Origin: Diphasiastrum complanatum
Lineage: Eukaryota > Streptophyta > Lycopodiopsida > Lycopodiales > Lycopodiaceae
NCBI GenBank assembly: GCA_029204225.1
Contig: CM055103.1
Coordinates: 53,485,538-53,549,537, forward strand
DNA: 64,000 nt
Direction: 5' to 3'
Position numbers and translations under genes: made by a program. Below the pieces are notes generated by a model, which was not told the origin of the DNA, made no database searches, and saw only the letters and a program-made list of their open reading frames with translations. Positions 1-11,149 of this stretch are shown here, piece after piece (position 1 is the first letter of the stretch; each line of letters opens with the position of its first letter).

Positions 1-2
1 TT

Positions 3-635
3 GTTAATCAAACAATAAAGTGTTTACTGGAAGATTTTTTTGTTATACACAGATTTAGTACTCCCTATTATCCTAGAGGGAATGGCCAAGCTGAATCTTC
101 CAATAAGATTCTCTGCACCATTATGACAAAGACGGTTGAAGCAAGTCGGTCTAATTGGGAACATAAACTGTATGCAGCATTATGGGCATTTAGAATTGCT
201 TACAAAAATAGTACAGATCAGACACCTTTTCAACTAGTTTATGGTCAAGATGCTGTTATGCCAATTGAATTTTTAATCCCATATTTACGCATAGCAGCAA
301 CGGAACAATTAAATGATGATCAGTCTTTACAACTTCGTCACAACGCGTTGCACAAATTATGTGAAACCCGATTGATGGCAGTTCATGCCTTAGCAGCAAA
401 GAAAGCCCGCCGCAAGGCATGGCACGATCGGCGATTGCACAAGAAAGATCTAGAAGCAGGAGATCTTGCATTGATGTACAAAACCAAGCTGATCAAGGGT
501 AAGTTGAAGTTTACTGGGGAAGGCCTGTATAAAGTGAAAGAAATCCTGAACTATGGCGCAATAATTCTTGAGCACTTGGATGAAAGACGATTTGATACTT
601 CGGTAAATGGCAGCCGATTACGCAAGTTTTGGTAG
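3..635 (+). pseudogene. Ty3/gypsy integrase, C-terminal part (cut by window edge)
   Basis: This is the end of a Ty3/gypsy polyprotein. The frame is open from base 3 with no in-window start, so the true start lies to the left. It opens with the integrase core motif STPYYPRGNGQAES (bases 60-98), the stretch around the last catalytic acidic residue. An alpha-helical region with conserved tryptophans (SNWEHKLYAALWAFR) follows. The C-terminus is a GPY/F-like chromatin or DNA-contact module, with GKLKFTGEGLYKVKEI and a final VNGSRLRKFW before TAG at 633-635. Integrase inserts retroelement cDNA into the genome. The visible part has no internal stop, so this copy may be fairly young. The sense-strand accessory ORFs and LTR downstream (to about 4676) belong to the same element. 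I am sure of the family; whether the whole polyprotein is intact cannot be seen. Confidence 0.9.
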
Positions 636-1480
636 CATGCTCCACCAGTTCAGCAAGCCTGATCTCAATATATATTTTTATTTTATTTGTTTTCAATTTT
701 TTGTTTTCAGTATTTAATTTGCTAACTTTTTTTGAAAAAAGACAGTTAAAAAAAATAAAATAAAATAAGGAAAGACTTAGAAAACCACTGTTTTGGTCCA
801 ATTTGGCCAATACAGTATCAGAAACCTTCGTTGAGCTCTCAGACTGTACATCCACCCTTGATTTATCTAAATTGAGGTGGGCGAAGGTTTCTGACAAGAG
901 AAAATTCAATTTTTGAGTCAGGCGAATGTTCAATGATATGCCATTTTGGGAACCTTCGCCGAGCATCATAACGTCATCATGAACCTTTGCCGACCTGCTA
1001 GATGATCTTAAAATGTCAAAATAAGGTTGTCCAAGGTTCAGATTATGGAAAAAAACATTTATGATGATACTTGGACGAAGGACCCTCCTGGGCGAAGGTT
1101 CATCCTTCGCCAGCCCTGGAAAACATTCGTCTGATAGGTTCAGATCCCTAGAAACCTTCGCCGAGATTTTTATAGCCTATTTTTGCAGTACTGTACATGC
1201 CTGCAAATTTTTGTTCAGAACTGATCAGCCCAACTACTATTCAGTGTAATGGACCCACCAAATTCACCTATAAGTTGGCTGAATTTGATTCATTCCTCAC
1301 TTGTGCTAGCGAAGCTCTTGCGAATTTTTCTTGTGACCAAAGCCTTCCAAATTTCCTGCATTGCCTTCTGATACACTCTCACGCGGTTATAATTCATTTC
1401 TGATCATCATGTCTTCTACCGATACTTCCTAGTCTCCGCGCTATACTATCCATCGTGATGTCCCATCTGCAACAGACATC
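636..1480 (+). other. Gypsy spacer with repeated CTTCG/GAAGG motif
   Basis: This is non-coding spacer between integrase and the accessory ORFs. From about 820 to 1165 a motif of the type GAACCTTCGCCGAG, or its complement GGCGAAGGTTC, recurs in both orientations: near 821, 881, 921, 949, 981, 1092 and 1151. Three copies contain an exact GAAnnTTC palindrome (925, 950, 1094). I see no ORF I can support. Confidence 0.5.
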
Positions 1481-2661
1481 ATGATTCTTCCTAGCACAAG
1501 CATGGTCACTCAGTGGATGACCCTTGCGGAGCCTCTACTTACTGCAATGGGTATTCATGAGAGAGCCTTTTCAGGACGCATCAATATGGATCTCATCACT
1601 CTTGCCTTCAGTACGTGGAAGGAAGAAATCCAAGTTTTACATCACCTTCCAAGGAGCCACACACAAGGTGTGCGTCACAGAGGCCGCACTTGCAACTATA
1701 GGAATCTCATCCGGTATGCACACCTCACCCAATCACAAGCATGCCAAATAGGCCATCAAGCCATACATTGACCTCACCAACGATCTGCATTGGACTAATG
1801 ATGGCTACCTTCTGGAAGCCATCATTGAGCCTTCCATCCACGCCGCTGCCCAATTGTTGAATCATTCCCTGATGGTTGGCAACCTCGGAAAAGACTGCAT
1901 CACATCTCAAATCCTTCACAGGATAGTGGATTCCCACATACAGTTGGCGAAAGCCCCTCTTGAACCATATAACTGGTTCAAGACTGTTTCTGGTGAGCTC
2001 AAGCAAGCTATTAAGGCCAATACAAAGCAGTAGTTTACCGCTGGCTCTCTATTTTCCCTCTTAGTGGCTTCTCACTTAGAAAACAGAATCCATGGCTTCC
2101 ACCTAGATTTTGTGCTTTTGATTTACGAAGAAGCGCCGGTCGAGTCATCTCATCAAGCCTCAAGTTCTCATAGTCGTCATCGTTCACACAGTGAGATCGT
2201 AATTCCTGACTCGCCTTCCGCATCACGACGTCGACTAGGCATACCTCGTCAGCTGCGCTTCCACCCCCTGCTGCTGTTCGCACTAAACTTCCCATTCCCA
2301 TCGCCTCTGATGCTCCCTCGCCTCTGCTCCCATACAAGGACAGTATGTGACCATTGGGCCTACCATTCCCATCACAGCTACCCAGGCCGCCTCACCCCCA
2401 CACACCGAAGCAACCTCACCCAACACACAGTTCTTCATGGATATGTTCGATGATTCCGACCCCCTTGGAGCCACCGAAATCTTTGAAATGCCCTAGATCC
2501 CAGCACCCTTTGAATCCCAATTCCCTGAAAGAGGATTCGGGCATATCCATGAAGTTACTGTTGGTGTCGAAGATGCCAGTCAACAACCACCCACATAGGG
2601 TAGCCCAGCCACACTTCGGGTCGGCACAACGGTAAAGTCACCGAAGCAGTTCGATGCCACG
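1481..2661 (+). pseudogene. Decayed sense-strand accessory ORF region of gypsy element
   Basis: Plus-strand coding-like sequence continues here in short pieces (for example 1481-1771 and 2064-2453). Frameshifts and stops separate it from the intact ORF at 2662. It is Ser/Pro/His-rich in the second half and I recognise no domain. It lies between integrase and the 3' LTR in the same orientation, so it is most simply the N-terminal part of the accessory reading frame. It could instead be an unrelated insertion. Confidence 0.4.
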
Positions 2662-3669
2662 GTGCCTGAAGGGTTTGAAGACGAGGATATTTTTGAAGAA
2701 GAAGATACCTTGGCACCTATTCCACGCCTACCAAGGACAGTACCATCAGGGTCTCCTGTTGCGGCCACCTCCACGATTGTTGATTCTGGTGATGCTCTCG
2801 AGTTAGTTTCAAGCCTTGGGCAAGTGATCCAGTCTATGCTGGATAAGAAGAAGGAAATGGAGCAGAGGATCTCTGATTTAGGATCCAAAAACACGCTGAT
2901 CAGCCAAAAAATTGTCCAACTGGATCGAGAGGTGAAAATAGCCAAGCAACATGAAGAAAAGGCTGAAAGCGAAAAGACATTGGCCCAACAACAAGCTGAT
3001 CACTTGGAAACCTACATCAGCTCCTTGCAAAATGCCCTGACAACCACAGAAGATCAGGTAGATAAGGCAGTGCAAGATGCCAAGCAACAGGTGCAGCTGC
3101 TGAAGGGGCAATCACAAATGGCCGAACAAGATCGCACACGGCTTCAAGGTGAATTGGATGCGACTACCCTTGAGCGTGATGCATATCTGCAAACACAAAT
3201 ACCCGATCATCCGGTCACACCGACGGAGATTGCATATTTGTTCAAGAAAGTGGAAACATACAAAGTGGCCCTTCAGGGATTCCAAGGCCGCTTTGATAGG
3301 TTCAAAGGAGCAGCTTCAACCGAGTTGGCAAAGGCAAAAGAGACCATCAACGCTTATGAAAAAGCTGTCGCTCAAGTGTTGAAAGCCGGACTACAAATCC
3401 CCATCCCGGTCATGCCACAATTCTCCCCTTCGCGCCAAGAAGCTGTACAGATGGATACAGGGGTTGATTCAAGCATGGACCAGGGGGGAGCTCCAGATCT
3501 AGCAGATCAACCACCAACTATACCGACAGTACAAGTATGTCCATCCTCATCAAGGACAAGCCATTTATTCAGAAGGCCCATCAGCGTCGAGGACCAGATC
3601 CAGACCTTCTTAAAGCAGCATCCACATGAGCAACGGTGCGACAATCGGCAATGTTTGCCAAAGATCTAA
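2662..3669 (+). CDS. Coiled-coil accessory protein of the gypsy element
   Basis: This 335-residue ORF lies downstream of integrase and upstream of the polypurine tract. Residues about 1-45 are acidic, then proline-rich. Residues about 50-175 are a long heptad-like helix rich in Gln, Glu, Lys and Leu (for example KKKEMEQRISDLGSK and LAQQQADHLETYISSL), which predicts a coiled coil. A second helical block (about 180-250) precedes a Pro/Ser-rich tail. No catalytic motif, zinc knuckle or envelope-type membrane segment is visible. Extra ORFs between pol and the 3' LTR are known in the plant Tat lineage of Ty3/gypsy elements, and this position and sense orientation match that pattern. A role in particle assembly or nucleic-acid handling is only a guess. 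The reading frame appears to continue, shifted, into 3636-4067. Confidence 0.55.
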   Translation: MPEGFEDEDIFEEEDTLAPIPRLPRTVPSGSPVAATSTIVDSGDALELVSSLGQVIQSMLDKKKEMEQRISDLGSKNTLISQKIVQLDREVKIAKQHEEKAESEKTLAQQQADHLETYISSLQNALTTTEDQVDKAVQDAKQQVQLLKGQSQMAEQDRTRLQGELDATTLERDAYLQTQIPDHPVTPTEIAYLFKKVETYKVALQGFQGRFDRFKGAASTELAKAKETINAYEKAVAQVLKAGLQIPIPVMPQFSPSRQEAVQMDTGVDSSMDQGGAPDLADQPPTIPTVQVCPSSSRTSHLFRRPISVEDQIQTFLKQHPHEQRCDNRQCLPKI

Positions 3670-4067
3670 CTCTGTTGGCGTCAGTGGCAACCAAATGGGA
3701 TGATTGCCTTCCTACCCTGGCATTTGATCCAAATAAGCTGATGGCCTCAGAGCAAATCAAAGATCAGCTACCGATTGCTCGACTGTATTTTCGTGCGGCT
3801 ATGATGGGAGGCTCTTGGGAATCCCGCTTCACCTCATGGACAACTTCCAAGTGGATTGCCGGAGCCCACCGTTGTTTCCTGCCGCATAATTTGGATTTCA
3901 ATACGGCACGCCTTGACTTTATGGAGAAGGTGCTGTATCATTTAATTAAGATAGACGTGAAGCCAATAAAAGTCCCTAATAACTGCATATTGCAGGTGTC
4001 GTGGGACCGCCACCAGTTTTGGTGGGGGATATTGTTGGAGGGTTTGCGGATCCCAAGGCAACTCTAA
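3636..4067 (+). CDS. C-terminal continuation of the gypsy accessory ORF
   Basis: This is a 143-residue frame overlapping the end of the coiled-coil ORF by 34 bases in another frame. Its sequence (YFRAAMMGGSWESRF, DFNTARLDFMEKVLYHL) looks globular and coding-like, but I do not recognise a family. The frame runs through the polypurine tract and a few codons into the LTR, so its natural C-terminus may be there or may be lost. It is either one original protein broken by a frameshift near 3640-3669, or two overlapping ORFs. Confidence 0.4.
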   Translation: MRQSAMFAKDLTLLASVATKWDDCLPTLAFDPNKLMASEQIKDQLPIARLYFRAAMMGGSWESRFTSWTTSKWIAGAHRCFLPHNLDFNTARLDFMEKVLYHLIKIDVKPIKVPNNCILQVSWDRHQFWWGILLEGLRIPRQL

Positions 4068-4676
4068 CCCTAGCCCTGCGTGTGTAAGTCCAAACCAATG
4101 ATCACTTAGTTATTTGATTAATTAGAAATTCAATAAAAGGACTTTAGGCCTTTTTGCGGGACTTTTAATGTCGCAGGGCCTAAATGTCAAGTTAGTGAAT
4201 AAAGTTGGGTTTTCCTCCAATTTTGATGGTTCCCACACTTTTTTAAATTTGAATAAAAAGAGAGGCAAGACTAGACCAATAGGATTCAGAGGCCAGGGTC
4301 CTCCTCTCTACTATAAAAAGGGACCAACTCGAGTTGCTCCTCATGTTCATTTCCTCATTTCAATAAAGCAGATTGGTTCTCTTTAGAAATGGATTGATGA
4401 ATGTCCTTGCTCTTCCTCTCTTCTCGTCCATTCCTCATGCTTTCTTTGGATTTTGCTAATTGTTGGATTTGATCATTATTGGGATTGCTATTTCTTATGC
4501 TTTTTGTGAGAGAGAAAGGGAGAGAGAAAAGAGTAAGTTTCTATCATTGTTGTGGATTTAGGGTTAATGAATGTAGTGTTAATGCTTAGTGTTAATGGAT
4601 GTAGTGTTAGATCCTCCATTCATGTTGAAATCTGAACTATACTATCGCTCTCATGGGAACGAACCTACGCGTGACA
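4021..4676 (+). repeat. Gypsy 3' LTR with preceding polypurine tract
   Basis: A G-rich polypurine tract (4021-4029) is followed by TGTTGGAG at 4033, the likely LTR start. Inside are a TATA box (CTATAAAAAG, 4311-4320) and a polyadenylation signal (AATAAA, 4362-4367) in the expected order. The right end is placed near GTGACA at 4671-4676, but no second LTR lies in the window to confirm it. Confidence 0.6.
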
Positions 4677-6228
4677 ACTAACTCCGTCTCTTTGATGCTA
4701 GATTGACTACATCTTGGATTCAGGTTAGGCAAGAAAAGAAACCCACTACAAATAAGCTATAAATCTTCCAAATGGGTAGTTCTTATCCAAAATAAATAAT
4801 CATAACCTTCATGTAATCCCAATTACATGAAATACTGGGTGATTTTACTTTATTTCAAAAATCAAATCCAAAAGCTAAAGAAATTCCATGTCAATTTCTT
4901 GTAGAAAATAATGCTTCTTGGTACAAATATTCTTAGAATATCCAAATATTCTAAAATACCACAATTTAGTCATCTAAAATCTCTAGGAGATCCATCAAGT
5001 CTCAAACAATTATAACTCAACCAGAGTACTGCAGTTATTCTAATGAGTCAACAGTCCCATTTCTAGCATCATATGCAAGAAATCAGCATCTATCTGTATC
5101 TTAATAGATTTATCTTTCTCCTACAAAACTGGAGATATAGACTGAACTTTGTACGCAAGCACTTATAGACTACAATCTGTAAGGTAAGCAAATTCCTCAT
5201 AAGTAAACAAATTCTTAATGAAAATGCCTGTGAAGACCATTATAACACATGTCTTTAACAAGATAAACTTTATACAATCACCTAGAACAACATCTAGAGA
5301 TTACAAAGTTCTGCTGAATTCCCAAAATTCAGTTTACCATTCTTGGCACCATTAGGATCTGGTATCCAATTGAGGTCTCAGGGATACTATCACTAATGAA
5401 TCAAGTTTATTTCTAAACTGAGAAATACTCATCCAAGAAATCAGTATCCTATGCACATAATTTTCTAATGAATCCAAATGACTCATAAATTGTGTCTTAG
5501 AAGCAATACACACAAAACAAACAGTTTCCGGTGAATTCTCTTCACACTGTCCGTTTTACCAATTAACTTCCACAAGAGTAAATCAAGTAGTCAAGTTAAT
5601 TGCTCATGATTTAGAAATCTTAAATGTCTAGGTGCAGATCTTATTTATACTAGTATAACACCACATTTAGATCGTTATCCAAATCATTTTAAGGTAACCA
5701 ATAGATCTATCAGAACAGATCTTTTAACTCTGCAAGTGATTGTCAAACACAATACTTGATCATATGTCTATGTTCAACCACTAGGTTAAGTGCACCAGAT
5801 AACCTTAGCAACCAGGAATACATAACAGATCCACACAAGATTAATCGTGCACATATGAGAATAATCTCACTATGATCCAATACATAAACACATATGTCCT
5901 TATCTCGCAGATTCCTCCAAAATCCGCATATGTTACTCACATATATCACTAAGAATCTTGTAACTCAGCTACATAAGTTTCTATTTCTCTTGAGTAAATA
6001 ACATATCTGGAAAATCTCTGAAGTGAATAAATCCACATCACAATTTTTCCGACCATCATACTTTTATCAACAAAATTCCTTCAACCAATCAACCTACTTC
6101 AGATCTTAGGACACAAGCTAAGATTAGGCTGACTTATACAGACATCTTTGGACAAAAGGTTCAGATTAAGTCTGTATTGCACTGATCCAATCCATAACTA
6201 AATGATATTTGGTAGCCAATCAGTGAAC
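4677..6228. other. AT-rich stretch without a recognisable gene
   Basis: About 1.5 kb of AT-rich sequence with stop codons in all frames. I see no domain, RNA gene or tandem repeat. It may be old retroelement debris. Its composition resembles 10785-11149 on the other side of the next element, which would fit one older sequence split by that insertion. This is a weak inference. Confidence 0.4.
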
Positions 6229-7863
6229 TCTTGAGGATCAGATTAGGATCCACTCTTGGTCCTTTTTGTACTTTTTGCACATGGTATCAGAGCCAAGTAC
6301 AAGAGGTTTTATTGAAATTGATAGGGTTGATCCAAATCAAAGCCAAAATTAGCAGGTTTTAGGAAACTAGTCAAATTTTGGGTAGCGAGTTGGATTTGAT
6401 AGATATTCTCAAAAGTTTTTGGACCAGAACTTGTTGTGGGATGTAGGAACACTTTTCACACGTGTGAGGCCGTACAGTTCCGATTTTGGTTGAGAAAATT
6501 CAAAAATTTGTACAATTTGACTCACACATCCAATTTGAGAGATTTTTAGTGCAAAAACAAGCATTTTCTATAGAGAATCTAATACCTTGATTAGTTCTTG
6601 GATTAGATCAGCCAAAAAATTAGAATTGAAGCTTGAATTAGGAGCATTAAATGATTTTCTCTGATTTTTTGAGTGCATGTTGAAGTTGAGAGAGATTTTG
6701 CCAAAAATCATAGATTAAGGAGTGATATGCAAGGTGAGAGGTTGAAATCCATTGTACCATCACTCTAGATAGGGTCAAGTTTAGAAGCATCAATTTTCTA
6801 GAAAACATTCTTGGATTTGTCCTCCAAGTGAAACCTTTGAGATTTTCTAGTGCATATAGAGCATCTATGCAAATCTTTTGTAGAATTTGGCATAGATTGG
6901 CTTAAATTGAGAGTTCTAGAATAGAGATTGAGATCCAAGTCACATTGTTCAACCTTACTCAATTTGTTTGAGTGATTGTAAGATTTGAAAAGATTCATTA
7001 AGGTGTCTATGGCAAATGTGTAGAGAGAGATCCAATTTTCTAACAGTTCCTTTGTAGAGGGCAAGATCTAGAAGCTCATCTTGTGTTGTTATTGGTGGAG
7101 AGTTTGTCTTCTTCTAAGTGATCAAATCTTTCTAAGTGGCATTAGCTCTTTGAAGCACAATATCTTAGTGAGAAAAATCACAAATTTTGATTTTGAATTT
7201 CATTCCAAGTCTTAAGAGGTAGAGTAATTAGTGGAATCCAATAGGAGTGATTGAATCAATTTATTGAGCAAAAATTGACATAGTATGTATGAAACTCAAA
7301 TTAGTTCTATTCAACTTTCTTTGTGAGAGTGTGAGGGTCAATTTGAGATCCCATTGGATGTCTAGAATGAGGAGGAGTCCATATTTGAGTCTTCATTCAT
7401 GGTTGAGATCTTTGTGAATCTCTAGTTGTCTAATTTTTTAAGCTTTGTGAAAAATTGGTGGTATAGTTTGTTGTCAAATCAAATCAAATTCATTCTAAAT
7501 CTCAAGTGTGAGATTATTTGGGTCAAGAGTGAGTCCAAAAGAAGTGATTAAGTTTGATTTCCATGTATTTGAAACAAAACCCATCTTTTGTTCAAGAATC
7601 TCAAGTGTTGAGAGAACTAGTCAAGTGAAAAGAAAAATCTAGGTGTCAAATCTTTTCATATCCATTTCAACTTTCAAAAGAAAGAATCATTGGTATTTGA
7701 TGGGTCCAATAGGAAATTGGATCTGATTTCTTTTGTGATTTGATTCAAAGACTGTGTGCTTTTGTCTTAGTGATCAAAGCAAAGTTTCCAAGTGACTAGT
7801 CATTAGTGTGAAGATTGATTCTTAGGTTTGTGAGCTAGATCTTTTGTAGATCATTCTAGATTA

Positions 7864-8574
7864 TTGAAGATGTTCAAATCTAGTCTTTTGAAAGTCACAA
7901 ATTACATTTGTAGAATCATATCACAGGCTTTTATTCACATGGCGTCAATAGGTGGCATCCTATTGAAGGAAAGAAAGGATCCTAAGTGCAACCTTTGTGG
8001 CAAGGAAGGATATTTTCCCTCAAGATGCTACAAAAAAAAGACCAATCCATCCAAGAAGAACCAAAGCAAGGGGGCCGAGGAGAAGGATGGAGCTTCAAGT
8101 TCGAAATGCAAATACAAGAAGGACAAGTCCAAGGAAAGGTGTTTCCTTTGTGAAAAGGTGAATGAGGCTTGGAGTCTTACAAGGACTTGCAAGATTTGTC
8201 TTCAAGAGTCCATCACAACACATGTCAAATCTTATGAAATTTTTCATTTGGAAGTGCATTGTTTGGTTCAAGATGCAAAGATAGATGTCACTTTCATGAA
8301 AGTAACTTGGATTTATTTTATGTCCTTGGAAAGTATTTTGCTTGGAACTTTAGATAAGTTCAAGCTTATTGTTATGATCCAAGAGAAATCAATCAAGAAT
8401 AAGGAGCAGCAATCACAAAACGAAAATAGTTTCATTTATGCTATCATGTCAACTTATGAAGAACCATTTTGCTTTGAAGAGATTTTTGTATCTCAAAGGT
8501 GGATTAAGGCAATACTAGTTGTGTGTGATGCCTTAAAAAATAGCAAAATATGTTTCCTTGTAAGTTTACATTAG
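7864..8574 (+). CDS. Zinc-knuckle-like ORF of the non-autonomous copia element
   Basis: This 236-residue ORF has a retroviral-type zinc-knuckle relic near residue 39: CNLCGKEGYFPSRC, where the usual histidine of CX2CX4HX4C reads as tyrosine. A Lys-rich stretch (KKKTNPSKKNQSK) and a second cysteine cluster (CFLCEKVNEAWSLTRTCKIC) follow. This suggests a gag-like nucleic-acid-binding protein. The C-terminus (CFEEIFVSQRWIKAILV) resembles a stretch some 760 bases downstream in the next frame (CFSEIITSQNWSKAILV). The two ORFs were therefore probably one reading frame, broken between about 8535 and 8575. Loss of the knuckle histidine argues against full function. The family is inferred from context; no complete gag core is visible. 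Confidence 0.55.
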   Translation: MKMFKSSLLKVTNYICRIISQAFIHMASIGGILLKERKDPKCNLCGKEGYFPSRCYKKKTNPSKKNQSKGAEEKDGASSSKCKYKKDKSKERCFLCEKVNEAWSLTRTCKICLQESITTHVKSYEIFHLEVHCLVQDAKIDVTFMKVTWIYFMSLESILLGTLDKFKLIVMIQEKSIKNKEQQSQNENSFIYAIMSTYEEPFCFEEIFVSQRWIKAILVVCDALKNSKICFLVSLH

Positions 8575-9815
8575 TTATGAAGTCAAGGAAATGGAAATAT
8601 CTTCATGATGTAGGATCTTTTGGTTTCAATAAGATCATGAATGATGTGTTCATTCATAAAGATGAAAATTGTAAGTTTTCAATCTTAAAGGCAAGTTGTA
8701 AACTTCTTATGAGAATAAGTGAAGCATCCAAAGTGGACACTTATATCCATAAGCAAGTAGTTAGCCTTATTAAGATGAAAATACCTTGTGATTTTAATAT
8801 TGGAAAAATCATGCCAAGTTGTGGTGATTTTTGGACTTATGTTTCTAGCATAAGTAATCTTGATAATCATAGGAAGTGCATATTGAATGGTCATACTTGT
8901 TGTGATCATTATGAGACATGGAGGTCTTGGATTTCCATCAAGAAGGAGCATCATGAAGAAGATCTTAAGGAGTCATCTCAAGGCTCAAGTGTGCCAAGGA
9001 TTGAGGAGGAGAGTCCTTCTCAAAGTTCAAGTGTGCCAAGGATTGAGGAGGAGAGACCTTCTCAAATTGTGATTCCAAAAAGAAACTCAAGAAATATGGT
9101 TGAGTCCATGTGGCTCACATTTCAAGGGAAAGAGGAGCATATCTCATGTGGTATACATCACATACTTACTTCTCTTATGTCATTTGATAAATCAATTTGC
9201 TTTAGTGAGATCATTACATCTCAAAATTGGAGTAAAGCCATACTAGTTGAGTATGAAGTCTCTCTTGAGAACATAGATGATGTTCTTAAAAGGTTGAAAT
9301 TGATTTTAAATCAATTAGAAAGCAAATGGTTATTTCATCAAATGTATGCTCTTAAGTCATGTGAGAGCAAAAGTGATATGTTCACTCATAGTTTGAAAAT
9401 TTGTATTGAGGCAAATTGTAAACTCTTTATGAGAGTAAGTGAATCATCTTCTAAAGACACTTATCTCCATAATGAAGTATTTAGCCTCATTGCATCTGAA
9501 ATTAGCATGGTAAACAAGCATGAAGATATGATGCAAACACTTTGTTATCATAGCATGCATAGTCTTGCCAATTTGGATGAGTCTAATTCTCTAGATCGTG
9601 GTAACATGATGTTAGATCTTTGTGATCCTAATAAATCAAGAAGAAATTTTTATTTTCTCATGAAGGAGCATGCACATGAAGAAGGAGCAAGCCTGAAGGT
9701 CAAGCATCTACATGAAAATTGGAAGGAATCAATTTTGGAGGTGCTAGGATGGTGCAAAGATCTCAAGCTCATCAAAGATGTCAACATCAAAGAAGCACTA
9801 TCATGGATATGGTGA
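8550..9815 (+). CDS. Internally duplicated ORF of the non-autonomous copia element
   Basis: This 421-residue ORF overlaps the previous one by 25 bases in another frame. It holds two related halves. CKLLMRISEASKVDTYIHK (near 8695-8755) and CKLFMRVSESSSKDTYLHN (near 9418-9475) are the clearest pair, and the similarity extends upstream into the preceding ORF. Between the halves are two 42-bp tandem units (8976-9059) encoding SSVPRIEEE, followed by IVIPKRNSR. That stretch and WSKAILVEYEVSLEN faintly recall the segment just before reverse transcriptase in copia polyproteins. No RT, integrase or RNase H motif follows. I cannot assign a function. It is best described as a retroelement-derived ORF that has undergone an internal duplication. 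Confidence 0.5.
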   Translation: MFPCKFTLVMKSRKWKYLHDVGSFGFNKIMNDVFIHKDENCKFSILKASCKLLMRISEASKVDTYIHKQVVSLIKMKIPCDFNIGKIMPSCGDFWTYVSSISNLDNHRKCILNGHTCCDHYETWRSWISIKKEHHEEDLKESSQGSSVPRIEEESPSQSSSVPRIEEERPSQIVIPKRNSRNMVESMWLTFQGKEEHISCGIHHILTSLMSFDKSICFSEIITSQNWSKAILVEYEVSLENIDDVLKRLKLILNQLESKWLFHQMYALKSCESKSDMFTHSLKICIEANCKLFMRVSESSSKDTYLHNEVFSLIASEISMVNKHEDMMQTLCYHSMHSLANLDESNSLDRGNMMLDLCDPNKSRRNFYFLMKEHAHEEGASLKVKHLHENWKESILEVLGWCKDLKLIKDVNIKEALSWIW

Positions 9816-10784
9816 TTTCAGATCAACATCAAGCTCATTGGCTGATCTTCACACCTTTTGAACCAGCAAAGACCAATTCAGCCCATGGAGTCAAGTTCAA
9901 GGTCATCATGTTTTCCATCAAGCTAGATTTACCAAGCTACATTTTTGAGGAGTGTGAAAAATGCAAAAATAAGCTTGGTAGAGGCCAAAAATCTTGTATA
10001 TAGATAAACACACATGTGTGGAGCCTGTTTCCACGTGTGAAACTAGTGTACTTGTCATTTAACATAATCATATATGTTGTACATATGATTTAAATTAAGT
10101 TCTAGTGGCTAAAATGGTCAAAAACTAGTTTTCTAGACATATGACACATGGCATCAATCTATTGATTGCATGAGCCACATCCTTTGGTTAGGTGTCATAT
10201 CACATGTGTAGAGGACGACTCACATATGTGGAATAAGCTGAAGTAGGCGAATTTTGACTTCTAGAAGATTTTCAAGTAGATCTCCATATAGAAGGAAAAT
10301 GGACCAAAAGTGCTCAAAATAGAAGGTTTTGTCCAAGTGTCAGTTTTGCATCATGAATTATCATATGACAAAGCACCTTCACACATGTGGGATCAGAGGG
10401 ATGATCAGTACCACGAGCTCCCACTTATTGTATATATAGAGCCACATTTGGCCGTAATCAATGTGAGACACCAATCTTGGTTTTGAAAGCAATTTTGAGT
10501 GATTCTCTCCATTTGTCTACATTTGTTTTGATTGTTTTGAGGTTCTATCAATGTGTACTTGATTTTCAGGTTGGATTCCGTACTCAGATAGTGTTTCACA
10601 CGTGTGAAACCAGAAAGTACACCTACCTTCAATTAATGATTGTTCTTGTTAGAATTTTGTGTCTAGAATTGATCTAGATTGATCTTAATCTCAAGTAGAT
10701 TGATAGATCAAGTAATCTGACAACCAATCCCTCTTGAGGATCAGATTAGGATCCACTCTTGGTCCTTTTTGTACTTTTTGCACA

Positions 10785-11149
10785 TGGCCTACATATCATT
10801 CTCACACAAGAATTTCCTCTTTGAAATCACTGATGTCCCATACCACCAATTTTCTCTCCAAGAAAGTCCTTTGCTTTTAAATCCGATCATCAGAAAATCA
10901 AAAAGATTAACTGATCATCCTATATCCAATATAGGGTCCAATCTTTTAAAAGATCTTTAACCACATTATCTGATAATCCAGAGATCTCATAACTTTATCT
11001 GGATTTCCAATATCAGATATGCACATATCTATTCCACCAAATACCGGAGTATCCCCAAATTTGTTCCTAATGGATCGCAATAATCCAGTTCAGAATTGTG
11101 ATTTAACAAGAATCTGTACATGGCTTTACCGTCACATAAACAACCCATC
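10785..11149. other. Short AT-rich segment between two copia elements
   Basis: An ORF (11019-11318, plus) begins here, but it runs straight into the adjacent LTR and is not a credible gene. No recognised domain or RNA gene is present. Confidence 0.35.

Larger units (their letters stand above)
6229..10784 (+). mobile_element. Copia-like non-autonomous LTR element lacking pol
   Basis: The last 53 bases of a left LTR (6229-6281, ending ACTTTTTGCACA) are immediately followed by TGGTATCAGAGC (6282-6293), the initiator-tRNA-Met primer-binding site typical of plant copia elements. The same 53 bases end a full right LTR at 9953-10784, which begins TGTGAAAAATGC after a purine-rich GAGGAG and carries a TATA box (TATATATAGA, 10431-10440). 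The left LTR is truncated to its end. The internal region has a long leader (6294-7863) and one frameshifted ORF with a degenerate zinc knuckle. No protease, integrase or complete reverse transcriptase is present. The element therefore probably depended on another copia for mobility. Confidence 0.75.

Noticed and set aside
4677-6228. Possible endogenous pararetrovirus-like coding remnants
   Set aside because: Some frames looked weakly protein-like, but I could find no movement-protein, protease or RT motif, so there is no support for a viral origin.
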